In this document: positions 8,303 through 16,915 of the stretch, in pieces
Layout of the letters: every line of letters begins with the position of its first letter
How positions within the stretch are numbered: position 1 is the stretch's first letter
Assembly: GCA_031400505.1 (NCBI GenBank)
Contig: JANNPZ010000062.1
Coordinates: forward strand, 36,357-100,356
Direction of reading: 5' to 3'
Length of the DNA: 64,000 nt
Source of the DNA: JAIYDJ01 sp031400505
Lineage (GTDB): Bacteria > Pseudomonadota > Alphaproteobacteria > Rhodobacterales > Rhodobacteraceae
Notes under the pieces: model-generated
Databases searched by the model: none
Seen by the model: the letters and a program-made list of their open reading frames with translations, nothing else
Told to the model about the DNA's origin: nothing
Position numbers and translations under genes: made by a program

Positions 8303-9775
8303 ATGCATGACGCCGCTCTTACTCCGCCAAATTCCACGCCGCTGCAGGCGTTTTCCGATGCCACCGCCGCTGTGGACCGACTGGAACACCTCTATTCCGA
8401 AGCGACTGCGTTTCTGGCGCGGCATTTCAATGCCACGTTGCAGGGTCAAAAACCGACCGCACGCGTTCGAGCATTTTACCCCGAGATCCGCCTGACGGTG
8501 ACCAGCCATGCCAAGACCGACAGCCGTCTGTCGTTTGGCCACGTGGCCGGCCCTGGCACCTATGCAACAACGGTGACCCGGCCCGACCTGTTTCGCAAAT
8601 ATCTGATCCAGCAGATTACCCTTCTGATGCAAAACCACGGTGTGGCAGTGATGATCGGTCCGTCGGCAACCCCGATCCCTGTGCATTTCGCGGTGGCGGG
8701 CAATCCGGACGTGTCGGTGCCGCAGGAAGGTGTGCTGGAATTCTCGTTGCGCGATGTGTTCGACGTGCCCGACCTTGCAACCACCAACGACGATATCGTG
8801 AACGGCGACCGGCTGTTGAATGCCGACGGGTCCAGCCCTTTGGCTCCCTTTACCGCGCAGCGGGTGGACTATTCGCTAGCCCGCCTGTCGCATTACACCG
8901 CGACCGACCCCAAGCATTTCCAGAACCACGTGCTGTTCACCAACTACCAGTTTTATGTCGATGAATTCGAGGCTTATGCCCGGGCGCAACTCGATGATCC
9001 GAAGTCCGGCTACACCAGCTTTGTCTCGACCGGAAACCAGATCATCACGCGCGGCGATCAACCGCTGGGTCCCCCCGGCCGCACGCCGCAGATGCCGACC
9101 TATCACATGACCCGCGACGATGGACAGGGCATCACGCTGGTCAACATCGGCGTCGGCCCCTCGAATGCCAAAACCGCCACTGACCATATCGCGGTGCTGC
9201 GCCCCCATGCCTGGCTGATGGTCGGGCACTGTGCGGGGTTGCGCAACTCGCAATCCTTGGGCGATTTCGTGCTGGCCCATGCCTATCTGCGCGAGGATCA
9301 TGTGCTGGACGCCGATCTGCCGATCTGGGTGCCGATCCCCGCGCTGGCCGAGATTCAGATAGCACTGGAAGATGCAGTCGAAGCGGTTACGCAGCTGGAA
9401 GGTTACGAGCTGAAACGTATCATGCGCACCGGCACGGTCGCCACCATCGACAACCGCAACTGGGAGTTGCGGGACCAGTCCGGCCCGGTACAACGCCTGT
9501 CACAGTCGCGCGCCATCGCGCTGGACATGGAATCGGCCACCATCGCCGCCAATGGTTTTCGCTTTCGAGTTCCTTACGGGACGCTGTTGTGCGTAAGCGA
9601 CAAGCCGCTGCACGGCGAACTGAAATTGCCCGGCATGGCATCAGAGTTCTACAAGACCCAAGTGGCCCGCCATCTGCAAATCGGCATTCGCGCGATGGAG
9701 CAGTTGCGCGACATGCCCATAGAACGCATCCACAGCCGAAAACTGCGCAGCTTCGAAGAGACCGCCTTCCTTTGA
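8303..9775 (+). CDS. amn: AMP nucleosidase
   Basis: Hydrolyses AMP to adenine and ribose 5-phosphate and so adjusts the adenylate pool in the cytoplasm. With the ATG at 8303 the protein is 490 residues, matching E. coli Amn (484). The N-terminal domain (LYSEATAFLARHFN) is followed by a phosphorylase-like catalytic domain with NIGVGPSNAKTATDHIAVLRP, MVGHCAGLR and ALDMESATIAANG, the last carrying the Met-Glu pair that holds the ribose. An in-frame ATG at 8276 and the open frame back to 8159 are alternatives; no strong ribosome site separates them. The gene diverges from the SDR gene. Confidence 0.88.
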   Translation: MHDAALTPPNSTPLQAFSDATAAVDRLEHLYSEATAFLARHFNATLQGQKPTARVRAFYPEIRLTVTSHAKTDSRLSFGHVAGPGTYATTVTRPDLFRKYLIQQITLLMQNHGVAVMIGPSATPIPVHFAVAGNPDVSVPQEGVLEFSLRDVFDVPDLATTNDDIVNGDRLLNADGSSPLAPFTAQRVDYSLARLSHYTATDPKHFQNHVLFTNYQFYVDEFEAYARAQLDDPKSGYTSFVSTGNQIITRGDQPLGPPGRTPQMPTYHMTRDDGQGITLVNIGVGPSNAKTATDHIAVLRPHAWLMVGHCAGLRNSQSLGDFVLAHAYLREDHVLDADLPIWVPIPALAEIQIALEDAVEAVTQLEGYELKRIMRTGTVATIDNRNWELRDQSGPVQRLSQSRAIALDMESATIAANGFRFRVPYGTLLCVSDKPLHGELKLPGMASEFYKTQVARHLQIGIRAMEQLRDMPIERIHSRKLRSFEETAFL

Positions 9776-9920
9776 AATCGCACCGCACCGGGGTCAGATG
9801 CCCAGGTTTTTCGCTAAAATCGCTTGATTTGCGCGTCGAACCTTGTGTAGCGATCAACTTCATTCGTTTGGGTGACCGTCCGGCCGCCCACAAGAATTAA
9901 CAACAACCGGGGACACTGAG

Positions 9921-10208
9921 ATGACCAAACTGATGACAAAGATGCAACTGGTGGCCGCCATCGCCGACGCCATGGGGTCCGACAAGAAAACCGCCGCCGC
10001 TGCGATTGACGCCATCGCGGCTGTCGTGGCGCGCGAAGTCGCGGGTGGCGGTGCTGTCAACTTGCCGGGTCTGGGCAAAGTCGCCTGCCGCGCCCGCCCC
10101 GAACGTATCGTCCGCAACCCCGCCACCGGCGAAAGCGTGACCAAGGCGGCCGACAAGCAGGTCAAATTCGCCATCGCCAAGGCACTGAAAGACAGCGTGA
10201 ACGCCTGA
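9921..10208 (+). CDS. HU-family DNA-binding protein
   Basis: A 95-residue histone-like protein that bends and compacts DNA as a dimer. The N-terminal helices (MTKMQLVAAIADAMG, then KKTAAAAIDAI) are followed by the beta-arm signature GLGKVACRARPERIVRNPATGE, in which the Arg-Asn-Pro tip inserts into the minor groove. The C-terminus is KFAIAKALKDSVNA. It is a single gene with GGGGACACTGAG before the ATG and its own terminator at 10236. HU and IHF subunits are similar, but the fold and role are clear. Confidence 0.93.
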   Translation: MTKLMTKMQLVAAIADAMGSDKKTAAAAIDAIAAVVAREVAGGGAVNLPGLGKVACRARPERIVRNPATGESVTKAADKQVKFAIAKALKDSVNA

Positions 10209-10235
10209 ACACCTTGCAAGAGGTTCGCCGGGATG

Positions 10236-10262
10236 AAAGGGTCACCATCGGGTGGCCCTTTT
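10236..10262 (+). terminator. Rho-independent terminator of the HU gene
   Basis: The stem AAGGGTCACC / GGTGGCCCTT has ten pairs, one of them G-U, with the loop ATCG, extended by an A-T pair and followed by a short T run (CTTTTG). It begins 28 bases after the HU stop and ends 14 bases before the next gene. Confidence 0.85.
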
Positions 10263-10275
10263 GCATGGGAATTCC

Positions 10276-10635
10276 ATGGCACACGCAACTGGCATTGGTG
10301 GTTTCTTTTTCCGCGCCCGGGACCCACAGGCACTGGGGGCGTGGTATGATCGCTATTTCGGGATCACCGCGGCGCACGCGCCTTGGGTGCAAGACGCGGG
10401 GATGACCGTTTTTACGCCATTTCCGCAAGACAGCGCCTATTTTCCGGCGGACCGCAGTTTCATGATCAACTTGCGCGTCGATGATCTGCCCGGCATCGTC
10501 GCGCTCCTGACGGCTGACGGGATCGCCGTGGAAACCCGCGATAAATGGGATGGCGATGGCAGCTATGGCCATTTCGCACGCATTCATGACCCCGAAGGCA
10601 ACCCGGTGGAACTTTGGCAGCCACCCAAGGAATGA
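10276..10635 (+). CDS. VOC (glyoxalase/bleomycin-resistance fold) protein
   Basis: A 119-residue vicinal-oxygen-chelate protein with paired beta-alpha-beta-beta-beta modules. FFFRARDPQALGAWYDRYFG opens the first and HDPEGNPVELWQP closes the second, where the Glu is a typical metal ligand. The ATG at 10276 has GGGA five bases upstream; an in-frame ATG at 10252 would lie inside the HU terminator and is unlikely. Members include glyoxalases, dioxygenases and resistance proteins; the function here is unknown. It is followed after 11 bases by an EamA transporter. Confidence 0.75.
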   Translation: MAHATGIGGFFFRARDPQALGAWYDRYFGITAAHAPWVQDAGMTVFTPFPQDSAYFPADRSFMINLRVDDLPGIVALLTADGIAVETRDKWDGDGSYGHFARIHDPEGNPVELWQPPKE

Positions 10636-10646
10636 TCTGATCCCGG

Positions 10647-11525
10647 ATGGACTTTCGCGCAATTGCCATGGGCGTCGCTTTTGCCCTGATGTGGTCATCG
10701 GCCTTTGCCACCGGGCATATCATCGTGGCCGCAGCGCCGCCGCTGACTTCGCTGACGGTGAGGTTCTTGATATCGGGCCTGATTGCCGTCGCCGTTGCGC
10801 GCGCCTTGGGGCAGACTTGGAACCTGCCAGGCGGCTGGCGAGGGCCGCAGGCGCGGGCGGTGATGATCTTTGGTCTTTGCCAGAACGCGCTGTATCTGGG
10901 CCTGAACTTTACCGCGATGCAGTCAACCGAGGCATCGCTGGCGGCGATCATCGCATCGTCGATGCCGTTGCTGGTCGCGGGCCTGGGATTTGGCTTTTCG
11001 GGCGAGCGGACGGGGGTCCTTGGCCTTGCTGGCCTTCTGGCGGGGTTTGCCGGAGTTGCGCTGATCATGGGGGCGCGGCTGACCGGCGGGGCGGACCCGT
11101 TGGGAATTGCGCTGTGCGTGGCCGCGGCCATCGCCGCCGCTGTGGCCACGCTGACCGTGCGCGGCGCATCCGGTGGAGGCAATCTGTTGATGATCGTCGG
11201 TTTGCAGATGCTGGTCGGCTGTGTGCTGCTCGCGCTGCCGGCCATCGTGTTCGAGAGGCACAGCGTGACCCTGTCGCCCTCCTTCATCGCCGCCTTTGCC
11301 TATCAGATCGCCGTGCCCGGTCTTGCTGCGACGCTGACCTGGTTCTGGCTGGTAAAGCGCATCGGGGCCATTCGCGCCTCAACGTATCACTTCCTCAACC
11401 CGTTCTTCGGTGTCGCCATCGCGGCCCTGCTGCTGGGCGAGCGGATCGGCATTCTTGACATCGTGGGCGTCACCATTGCAGCGGCCGGGATTCTGGCCGT
11501 GCAGATGTCGCGCACGCCTCGATAA
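10647..11525 (+). CDS. EamA/DMT-superfamily transporter
   Basis: The protein has 292 residues with ten predicted transmembrane helices in two five-helix EamA repeats. Repeat one starts at GVAFALMWSSAFATGHIIV and includes LTVRFLISG; repeat two starts near LGIALCVAAAIAAAVATL and ends with YHFLNPFFGVAIAALLLGERI, the usual EamA closing motif. Members export metabolites such as amino acids or are uncharacterised permeases in the inner membrane. It follows the VOC gene by 11 bases and probably shares its transcript. The substrate is unknown. Confidence 0.88.
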   Translation: MDFRAIAMGVAFALMWSSAFATGHIIVAAAPPLTSLTVRFLISGLIAVAVARALGQTWNLPGGWRGPQARAVMIFGLCQNALYLGLNFTAMQSTEASLAAIIASSMPLLVAGLGFGFSGERTGVLGLAGLLAGFAGVALIMGARLTGGADPLGIALCVAAAIAAAVATLTVRGASGGGNLLMIVGLQMLVGCVLLALPAIVFERHSVTLSPSFIAAFAYQIAVPGLAATLTWFWLVKRIGAIRASTYHFLNPFFGVAIAALLLGERIGILDIVGVTIAAAGILAVQMSRTPR

Positions 11526-11588
11526 GGCATTGGTTGCCCGGACGGGATTCTCGGGTTAGTTTCATTGGTGAAAGTCAGCGGGGCAAGT

Positions 11589-12386
11589 ATGGACGCCAAA
11601 ACACCTAAGTACACCGCGCCAGCGCTGGAAAAGGGTCTGGATATTCTGGAACACCTGTCGCGGTCCGACATCGGGCTGACGCAGGCAGAGATTGCGCGGG
11701 TGTTGGGGCGGTCGGTGTCAGAGATTTTCCGGATGCTGGTGGTGTTGCAGGATCGCGGCTACATCGCCTTTGACACCGGGACCGACCGCTATGTGCTGAC
11801 CACCCTGATGTTCGAGATTGCGCATCGCACGCCGCTGATCCGGCGGTTGACCACAGCCGCCGCCCCCCTGATGCGCGATCTGGCGCAGCAGATCAATCAG
11901 TCGGTGCATCTTGCGGTTCTGGCCGAGGATTCGGTGCTGATCGTCGGGCAGGTGGACCCGCCCGCGCGGCATGTGATGTCGGTGCGGCTGGGCACGCGGG
12001 TGGATGTGTGGCGCGCGTCGTCCGGGCGGGTGATGATGGCGTTCCAGACCGAAGAGGCGCTGGAGATGATGCTGGCGCGCGCGCCGTTGCCAAAGGACAT
12101 GGACGCGCAGCGCCTGCGCGCCGATCTGGCCGATATCCGCAACCGAGGGCACGAGATTGTCGACAGTTTCGTGGTCAAGGGGGTTGTCAACATCTCGGCC
12201 CCGATCATCGGGCACACCGGGCCTGCGGTCGCAGCCCTGACCGTGCCGCATATCGAGCGGTACGGCGATACGGTCAGCTTTTCGGATTGCTGCATGGCCT
12301 CAATCCGGGCCGCTGCACGGCTGACGCAAAGCCTGGGCGGAACCGTGATGGTGCCGACAGTGCAGACCGCGTATCGCCGCAGCTAG
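11589..12386 (+). CDS. IclR-family transcriptional regulator
   Basis: With the ATG at 11589 (GGGGC upstream) the protein has 265 residues. Residues 10-75 form the IclR winged helix (ALEKGLDILEHLSRS, LTQAEIARVLGRSVSEIFRML). The rest is the effector-binding domain with HLAVLAEDSVLIVGQVD and GVVNISAPIIG. IclR proteins bind sugar acids or aromatics and usually control an adjacent catabolic operon. It converges with a Gfo/Idh/MocA gene and sits at the edge of the sugar-acid island, so it is the best candidate regulator of that island. A possible operator lies at 13911. An in-frame GTG at 11565 is a less likely start. Confidence 0.9.
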   Translation: MDAKTPKYTAPALEKGLDILEHLSRSDIGLTQAEIARVLGRSVSEIFRMLVVLQDRGYIAFDTGTDRYVLTTLMFEIAHRTPLIRRLTTAAAPLMRDLAQQINQSVHLAVLAEDSVLIVGQVDPPARHVMSVRLGTRVDVWRASSGRVMMAFQTEEALEMMLARAPLPKDMDAQRLRADLADIRNRGHEIVDSFVVKGVVNISAPIIGHTGPAVAALTVPHIERYGDTVSFSDCCMASIRAAARLTQSLGGTVMVPTVQTAYRRS

Positions 12387-13444
12387 TCCGCCTGCAACGG
12401 CACACCGGGCAGCGCCATCGCGTCAAAGCATGCCTCGACCAGCGCCATCGTGTGAAAGGCGTCCTCGACCCCGGAAAACAAGGCGGTATCCTCGCCCGCA
12501 TCGAACCGTTGCAGGTTGCGCATCGGGCCCATGAAGGCGTCGATGAACCAGCTTCCGGTCAGGGGCACCTTGCGCCATGCGCCGCCGTTGGGGGCGAACC
12601 ACAACTCGTCCGCCTCGCCGTTGGGGTAGTCGAAACAGACCCCAAGCTTGACCATCATCGCCCCCGCCGAACCTTCAATGCGGAACCACGCAGACTGGAA
12701 CTGCCGCCCTGCCTGATGGTTGTGGTTGATGGTCATCACGCCGCGCCGCAGGTCGCCGTAGTCCAGCAGGACCGAGGTGCGGGTCTGTGCCAGCCCCGGC
12801 GCGCGGGGGTCAGGTAGGGACCGCGCGAAGACCGCCTTTGGGGTGCCGAACACGGCGCGGATGCTGTCAAGGTAATGGATCGAATGGACCAGCAACTCGA
12901 CCCGTGGCATCGGCAGCAGGAACGGAAAGAGGTGCCACGGGGTGAAGATGTTCAGATGCACCTCGATGTCCAGCGGGTCGCCGATCAGACCCGATTGCAC
13001 GGCTTGGCGCGCCGCCATCATCATGGGCGAAAACCGCAGCTGGAAGTTGACGGCGGCCTTCAGCCCCTTGTCGCGGCAAAGCTCGCGGATGGCGCGCGCC
13101 TGAGCCAGATCTGCCCCCATCGGTTTCTGGATCAGCACCGCAGCCCCATCGGGCAGTTCGGGCAGGATCGCGGTGATCGCATGGGGCGGCACGGCCACAT
13201 CGTAGATCGCGTCCGTGCCCATGCTGGCAGCCTGTGCCACGCTTTCGAACACGGTCGGGATGGCAAAATCCCGCGCCAACGCGTTGCTGCGGCTGGCGTC
13301 AAGGTCGGTCACGCCGCACACCGTCAGCCCGGCCTTGGCATAGGCGGGCAGATGCGCATCGCGGATAATCCCCCCCGCCCCGATGATCACGATGGGTTTG
13401 GGGTGACCGGGGGCGGGCCAGTCCTGGGCAAAATCCTCGATCAT
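12383..13444 (-). CDS. Gfo/Idh/MocA-family oxidoreductase
   Basis: This 353-residue NAD(P)-dependent dehydrogenase has an N-terminal Rossmann domain (IVIIGAGGIIRDAHLPAY) and the family motif QKPMG at about residue 103, where the Lys contributes to catalysis, followed by a C-terminal alpha/beta substrate domain. Members oxidise or reduce sugars, inositols and related polyols. The ATG at 13444 overlaps the stop of the MaoC gene upstream on the same strand by four bases (ATGA), giving a two-gene operon. This is preferred over the in-frame start at 13522. Its stop overlaps the convergent IclR stop. Confidence 0.88.
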   Translation of the reverse strand: MIEDFAQDWPAPGHPKPIVIIGAGGIIRDAHLPAYAKAGLTVCGVTDLDASRSNALARDFAIPTVFESVAQAASMGTDAIYDVAVPPHAITAILPELPDGAAVLIQKPMGADLAQARAIRELCRDKGLKAAVNFQLRFSPMMMAARQAVQSGLIGDPLDIEVHLNIFTPWHLFPFLLPMPRVELLVHSIHYLDSIRAVFGTPKAVFARSLPDPRAPGLAQTRTSVLLDYGDLRRGVMTINHNHQAGRQFQSAWFRIEGSAGAMMVKLGVCFDYPNGEADELWFAPNGGAWRKVPLTGSWFIDAFMGPMRNLQRFDAGEDTALFSGVEDAFHTMALVEACFDAMALPGVPLQAD

Positions 13445-13890
13445 GGTGCGGGCCTTTTGGCGACCAGCAGGATGTGTTCGCAATACATCACCGTCTTGCC
13501 GTGCTGGTTGCGGGTTTCGCAAAGTTCCACCACCTGCCCGTGACCCGGGCGTTTTGCGTCATCGGCCATTCGCCCGATAGTGACCGTTGTGCGGATCGTG
13601 TCGCCCGCATAGACCGGGTTGGGAAAGCGCAGGCGTTCATACCCGTAGGTCATCGCATGCGGGTTGATCCGCGTGGCCGTCAGGCCGATGCCGATGGCAA
13701 AGGTCATCGTGCCATGCGCGATGCGTTGCCCGAAGGGTTGCGTCCGGCAAAACTCGGCGTCCATGTGGTGCGGGAAGAAGTCGCCAGAATGCCCTGCATG
13801 CACCACGATATCGGTTTCTGTGATGGTGCGGCCAAGGGTCTGGCGGGTGTCGCCCGCGGCATAGTCCTCGAAGAACTGCGGATGTTCCAT
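13441..13890 (-). CDS. MaoC-like hot-dog dehydratase
   Basis: This 149-residue single hot-dog protein has FFEDYAAGD at the N-terminus and the MaoC/R-hydratase active-site segment DFFPHHMDAEFC...RIAHGTMT at about 36-62 (catalytic Asp and His pair). The family adds water to enoyl-CoA or related thioesters. GGAGATCGCC precedes the start. It is the first gene of a minus-strand pair with the Gfo/Idh/MocA gene and diverges from a second MaoC gene. Together with the CoA-transferase at 15676 this points to a CoA-ester branch within the island. The substrate is unknown. Confidence 0.85.
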   Translation of the reverse strand: MEHPQFFEDYAAGDTRQTLGRTITETDIVVHAGHSGDFFPHHMDAEFCRTQPFGQRIAHGTMTFAIGIGLTATRINPHAMTYGYERLRFPNPVYAGDTIRTTVTIGRMADDAKRPGHGQVVELCETRNQHGKTVMYCEHILLVAKRPAP

Positions 13891-13910
13891 GGCGATCTCC
13901 TGTTAATGAA

Positions 13911-13926
13911 GTTTCGCATATGAAAT
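13911..13926. promoter_or_regulatory. Possible IclR-type operator between divergent MaoC genes
   Basis: The sequence GTTTCGCATATGAAAT is an imperfect palindrome with TTTC and GAAA half-sites spaced six bases apart. TTTC/GAAA dyads are typical of IclR-family operators. It lies between two divergent MaoC genes, 20 bases upstream of the minus-strand start and just before a candidate -35 box on the plus strand. Binding by the IclR protein encoded at 11589 is inference. Confidence 0.38.
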
Positions 13927-13931
13927 AATCT

Positions 13932-13960
13932 TTGACAAGTAAAACATACGGAGTCATGCT
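13932..13960 (+). promoter_or_regulatory. Candidate sigma-70 promoter for the rightward island
   Basis: A perfect -35 hexamer TTGACA at 13932 is followed after 17 bases by CATGCT, a weak -10 (three of six matches). It lies upstream of the start at 13990, with the palindrome at 13911 immediately before it. Confidence 0.35.
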
Positions 13961-13989
13961 GAGACCTGCGGGCAAGGGTGCGGGGCGAC

Positions 13990-14559
13990 ATGGCGGAAAT
14001 CGGCATTCATCCAAGGGGGTTACCCGGCCTGCCCGCCGAACATGCCGCGATTCCCGTGTGGAACGCCGAGAACTGGTTTTATGAAGATTTCGAGATCGGC
14101 GAGAAGATCCGCTCGATCCGGCGCACGATTGCCGAGGGCGAGTCGATGGCGTTCAACAGCCTTGTGATGGACCATCACCCTTACGTCTCGGATGAGCGGT
14201 TCGCGGTGGAAGAGGGTGTTTTCGGGCGGCGTCTGGTGGCGGGGGCTTTCGTGTTCTCGCTGGGCCTTGGGCTGGCTGCGACGAACTGCCTGAACTCGTT
14301 TTCCTACGGCTACGACCGGCTGCGGTTCATCAAGCCCGTGTTCATCGGCGACACGATCTATACCATCCGCGAGAATCTGTCGAAGGTCGTGCACAGTGGG
14401 ACCATGGGCAAGCTGCGGGTTAGCTATTCGGTCTACAAGGACGAAGGCCAGCAGGTTCTTTATGCAGAACATCTGATGACCGCGCTGTACCGCGACCCGG
14501 CCCCATTTGCCGCCGAGGCGCGCGCGGCGATGGCCGCAAAGGCGGCCGCCCGTGGTTAG
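13990..14559 (+). CDS. MaoC-family dehydratase
   Basis: This second MaoC-like protein is 189 residues long from the ATG at 13990; a GTG at 13978 is possible. The hot-dog domain starts at WFYEDFEIGEKIRS, with a degenerate active-site block (SLVMDHHPYVSDERFA...RRLVAGAFVFS) and YGYDRLRFIKPVFIGDTI. The last shows the same YGYxRLRF signature as the protein at 13441, so the two are related and may form a heterodimeric hydratase, as two-gene MaoC pairs do. The usual catalytic Asp-x4-His pattern is altered. It overlaps the next gene by eight bases. Confidence 0.8.
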   Translation: MAEIGIHPRGLPGLPAEHAAIPVWNAENWFYEDFEIGEKIRSIRRTIAEGESMAFNSLVMDHHPYVSDERFAVEEGVFGRRLVAGAFVFSLGLGLAATNCLNSFSYGYDRLRFIKPVFIGDTIYTIRENLSKVVHSGTMGKLRVSYSVYKDEGQQVLYAEHLMTALYRDPAPFAAEARAAMAAKAAARG

Positions 14560-15679
14560 CCTGCGCGGCATGACATGGGATCACCCGCGCGGGTTCGACC
14601 CGATGATGGCCACGGCGCAGGCCTATGCTGCGACGCATCCGGGGGTGGAAATCACATGGGAGAAACGGTCGCTGCAGGCCTTTGCCGATCGCCCGATCGC
14701 CGAGATGGCCGAGACTTACGACCTGACGGTGATTGATCACCCCCATGTCGGCGAAGTGGCGCGGCAAGGCAATCTGCTGCCGCTGGACGGGTTGCGCGAT
14801 GCCGAAATGGCGGCACTGGCGGCGGGGTCGGTCGGGCAGTCGCATGCGTCCTATTACTTCGCCGGACGGCAGTGGTCGCTTGCGATTGATACGGCAACGC
14901 CGGTGGCTTGCCTGCGGCCCGATTTGCTGGACAGGGTGCCACAGGTTTGGTCCGAGGTGCTGGCGCTGGCCCGCGAAGGGCGGGTCGGGTTCGCGTTGAT
15001 CCCGATCAACGCGCTGATGACGTTTTTCGGCATGGCGCGGAACCTTGGGTTTGCGGTGGCCGAAGACCCCGAGCATCTGATTGCGCCTGCCGAGGCCGCG
15101 CAGGTGTTGGGGCTGCTGCGGGAAATAGTGGCGCTGATCGACCCGCGCTGCCTGACACTGGACCCGATCGGGATTTACGAATGGATGGGCCGCAACGCCG
15201 ACGCCCCGGCCTATTCGCCCTATGGCTACGGCTATACCAACTATTCCCGCACCGGGTTTTGCCCGTATCCGCTGGCGTTCCACGATGCCCCCGGCATTGC
15301 CGAGCCCACCCCGCGCGGCACGGTTCTGGGTGGTACCGGGATTGCCGTGTCGGCCTATTCGAAACACCCCAAGGTGGCGCTGGACTATGCGTTCTGGATC
15401 GCCGGGGCGGCATGTCAGAAAACCCTGTTCACCACATCCGGCGGCCAGCCTGCCCATGCGGCAGCTTGGGAGGATGACGCCTGCAACGCGCTGACCGGCA
15501 ATTTCTTTCGCAACACGCGGGCAACGCTGAACACTGCATGGCTCCGCCCGCGTTACGACGGCTACATGGCGCTGCAAGACCGGGCGGGCGATATCCTGCA
15601 TGCCTGCCTGCGCGGTGCGGCGACCGAGGACGCGACCCTCTGCGCGCTTGACTGCGCTTATCAGGAGAGCCGGGCATGA
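14552..15679 (+). CDS. Leaderless solute-binding-protein-like protein
   Basis: The protein has 375 residues from the GTG at 14552 (AAAGG upstream); ATG 14570 is an alternative. It resembles family 1 extracellular solute-binding proteins over its whole length (GFDPMMATAQAYAATHPGV, TYDLTVIDHPHVGEVA, LGGTGIAVSAYSKHPKVALDYAFWIAG). It has no signal peptide or lipobox: the N-terminus is polar and begins directly with the mature fold. It should therefore stay in the cytoplasm, where such a bilobed fold could sense or hold a ligand. It overlaps MaoC upstream and the CoA-transferase downstream by four bases, so it belongs with these enzymes. A second, normal binding protein for the ABC importer follows at 16916. 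Confidence 0.75.
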   Translation: MVSLRGMTWDHPRGFDPMMATAQAYAATHPGVEITWEKRSLQAFADRPIAEMAETYDLTVIDHPHVGEVARQGNLLPLDGLRDAEMAALAAGSVGQSHASYYFAGRQWSLAIDTATPVACLRPDLLDRVPQVWSEVLALAREGRVGFALIPINALMTFFGMARNLGFAVAEDPEHLIAPAEAAQVLGLLREIVALIDPRCLTLDPIGIYEWMGRNADAPAYSPYGYGYTNYSRTGFCPYPLAFHDAPGIAEPTPRGTVLGGTGIAVSAYSKHPKVALDYAFWIAGAACQKTLFTTSGGQPAHAAAWEDDACNALTGNFFRNTRATLNTAWLRPRYDGYMALQDRAGDILHACLRGAATEDATLCALDCAYQESRA

Positions 15680-16872
15680 CGTTGCCACTGGACGGCATCC
15701 TTGTGGTGGACTTCAGCCAGTTCCTGTCGGGGCCCTTGTGCAGCCTGAAGCTCGCCGATCTGGGGGCGCGGGTGATCAAGATCGAACGGCCCGGACAGGG
15801 CGATCTGTGCCGCACCCTTTATCTGTCGGATACCGAGATCGGCGGCACCAACAGCCTGTTTCACGCGATCAACCGCAACAAGGAAAGCATGACTGCCGAT
15901 CTGCGCGACGAAGGCGACCGCGCCATGCTGCGCGATCTGGTGAGCCGCGCCGATGTGGTCTTGCAGAACTTTCGCCCCGGCGTGATCGAGCGGCAGGGGT
16001 TTGGCTATGACAATGTGCGACATCTGAACCCCGGCGTGGTTTACGGATCGGTCTCGGGGTATGGCGAGGATGGGCCTTGGGCGGGCTTGCCGGGGCAGGA
16101 TCTGCTGGCGCAGGCGCGCTCGGGGCTTATGTGGCTGACGGGGTCGGCAGGCGATCCGCCGATGCCGATGGGGTTGGCGGCGGCTGACATGCTGGCGGGC
16201 AATGCGCTCGCGCAGGGGGTGCTGGCGGCACTAGTGCGCAAGGCCCGCACCGGCGTGGGCGGACTGGTGCAAACCTCGTTGCTGGAGGCGCTGTTGGACT
16301 TTCAGTTCGAGGTGCTGACGACACATCTGAACGACGGCGGGCGGCTGCCGCAACGATCTGCCGTCAATGGCGCGCATGCCTATCTGGGCGCACCCTATGG
16401 GGTTTACCGGACGGCGGATGGCTGGCTCGCGCTGGCGATGACGCCGTCGCTGGCGCAGCTTGCCGGGCTTCTGGATCTTGGGGGGCTGGAGGCGTGGTAC
16501 GACGATCCACGTCAGGCAATGCGCGACCGCGATGCCATCAAGACCATCCTCGCGGCGGGGCTGGCCCGGCAGACCACGGCGCATTGGCTGGCCGTGTTGC
16601 AGCCCGCCGATATCTGGTGCGCCGAGGTGCTGGACTGGCCCGGCCTGATGGCATCCGACGCATTTCAGCGACTGGGAATGATCCAGCGGATCGACAGCCC
16701 TTCGGCCAGCCTTGACACCCTGCGTGGCCCGATCCGGCTGGACGGTGCCGCGCTGACCCATCCGCGCGCGGCGCCCGACCTTGGGCAGCACCGCGCGGCA
16801 ATCATTCAGGAATTCGGTCTGGACCTGCTTCAGACCGGACAAGCAGGCAAGCGGCGGGCAACCGCCACTTGA
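15676..16872 (+). CDS. CaiB/BaiF family (class III) CoA-transferase
   Basis: The 398-residue protein begins LDGILVVDFSQFLSGPLCS...LGARVIKIERPGQGD, the class III CoA-transferase signature. It continues with NRNKESMTADLRDE and VLQNFRPGVIERQG. The family transfers CoA between organic acids through an aspartyl-CoA intermediate; Asp165-168 candidates lie near GLAAADMLAGNA. The ATG overlaps the previous stop by four bases. With two MaoC hydratases next to it, it probably activates a hydroxy or unsaturated acid made by the island. The donor and acceptor are not readable from sequence. Confidence 0.9.
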   Translation: MTLPLDGILVVDFSQFLSGPLCSLKLADLGARVIKIERPGQGDLCRTLYLSDTEIGGTNSLFHAINRNKESMTADLRDEGDRAMLRDLVSRADVVLQNFRPGVIERQGFGYDNVRHLNPGVVYGSVSGYGEDGPWAGLPGQDLLAQARSGLMWLTGSAGDPPMPMGLAAADMLAGNALAQGVLAALVRKARTGVGGLVQTSLLEALLDFQFEVLTTHLNDGGRLPQRSAVNGAHAYLGAPYGVYRTADGWLALAMTPSLAQLAGLLDLGGLEAWYDDPRQAMRDRDAIKTILAAGLARQTTAHWLAVLQPADIWCAEVLDWPGLMASDAFQRLGMIQRIDSPSASLDTLRGPIRLDGAALTHPRAAPDLGQHRAAIIQEFGLDLLQTGQAGKRRATAT

Positions 16873-16915
16873 AACGGCAACGGGCGGATATCGCCCTCTT
16901 GGGGAGGAGAGACCA

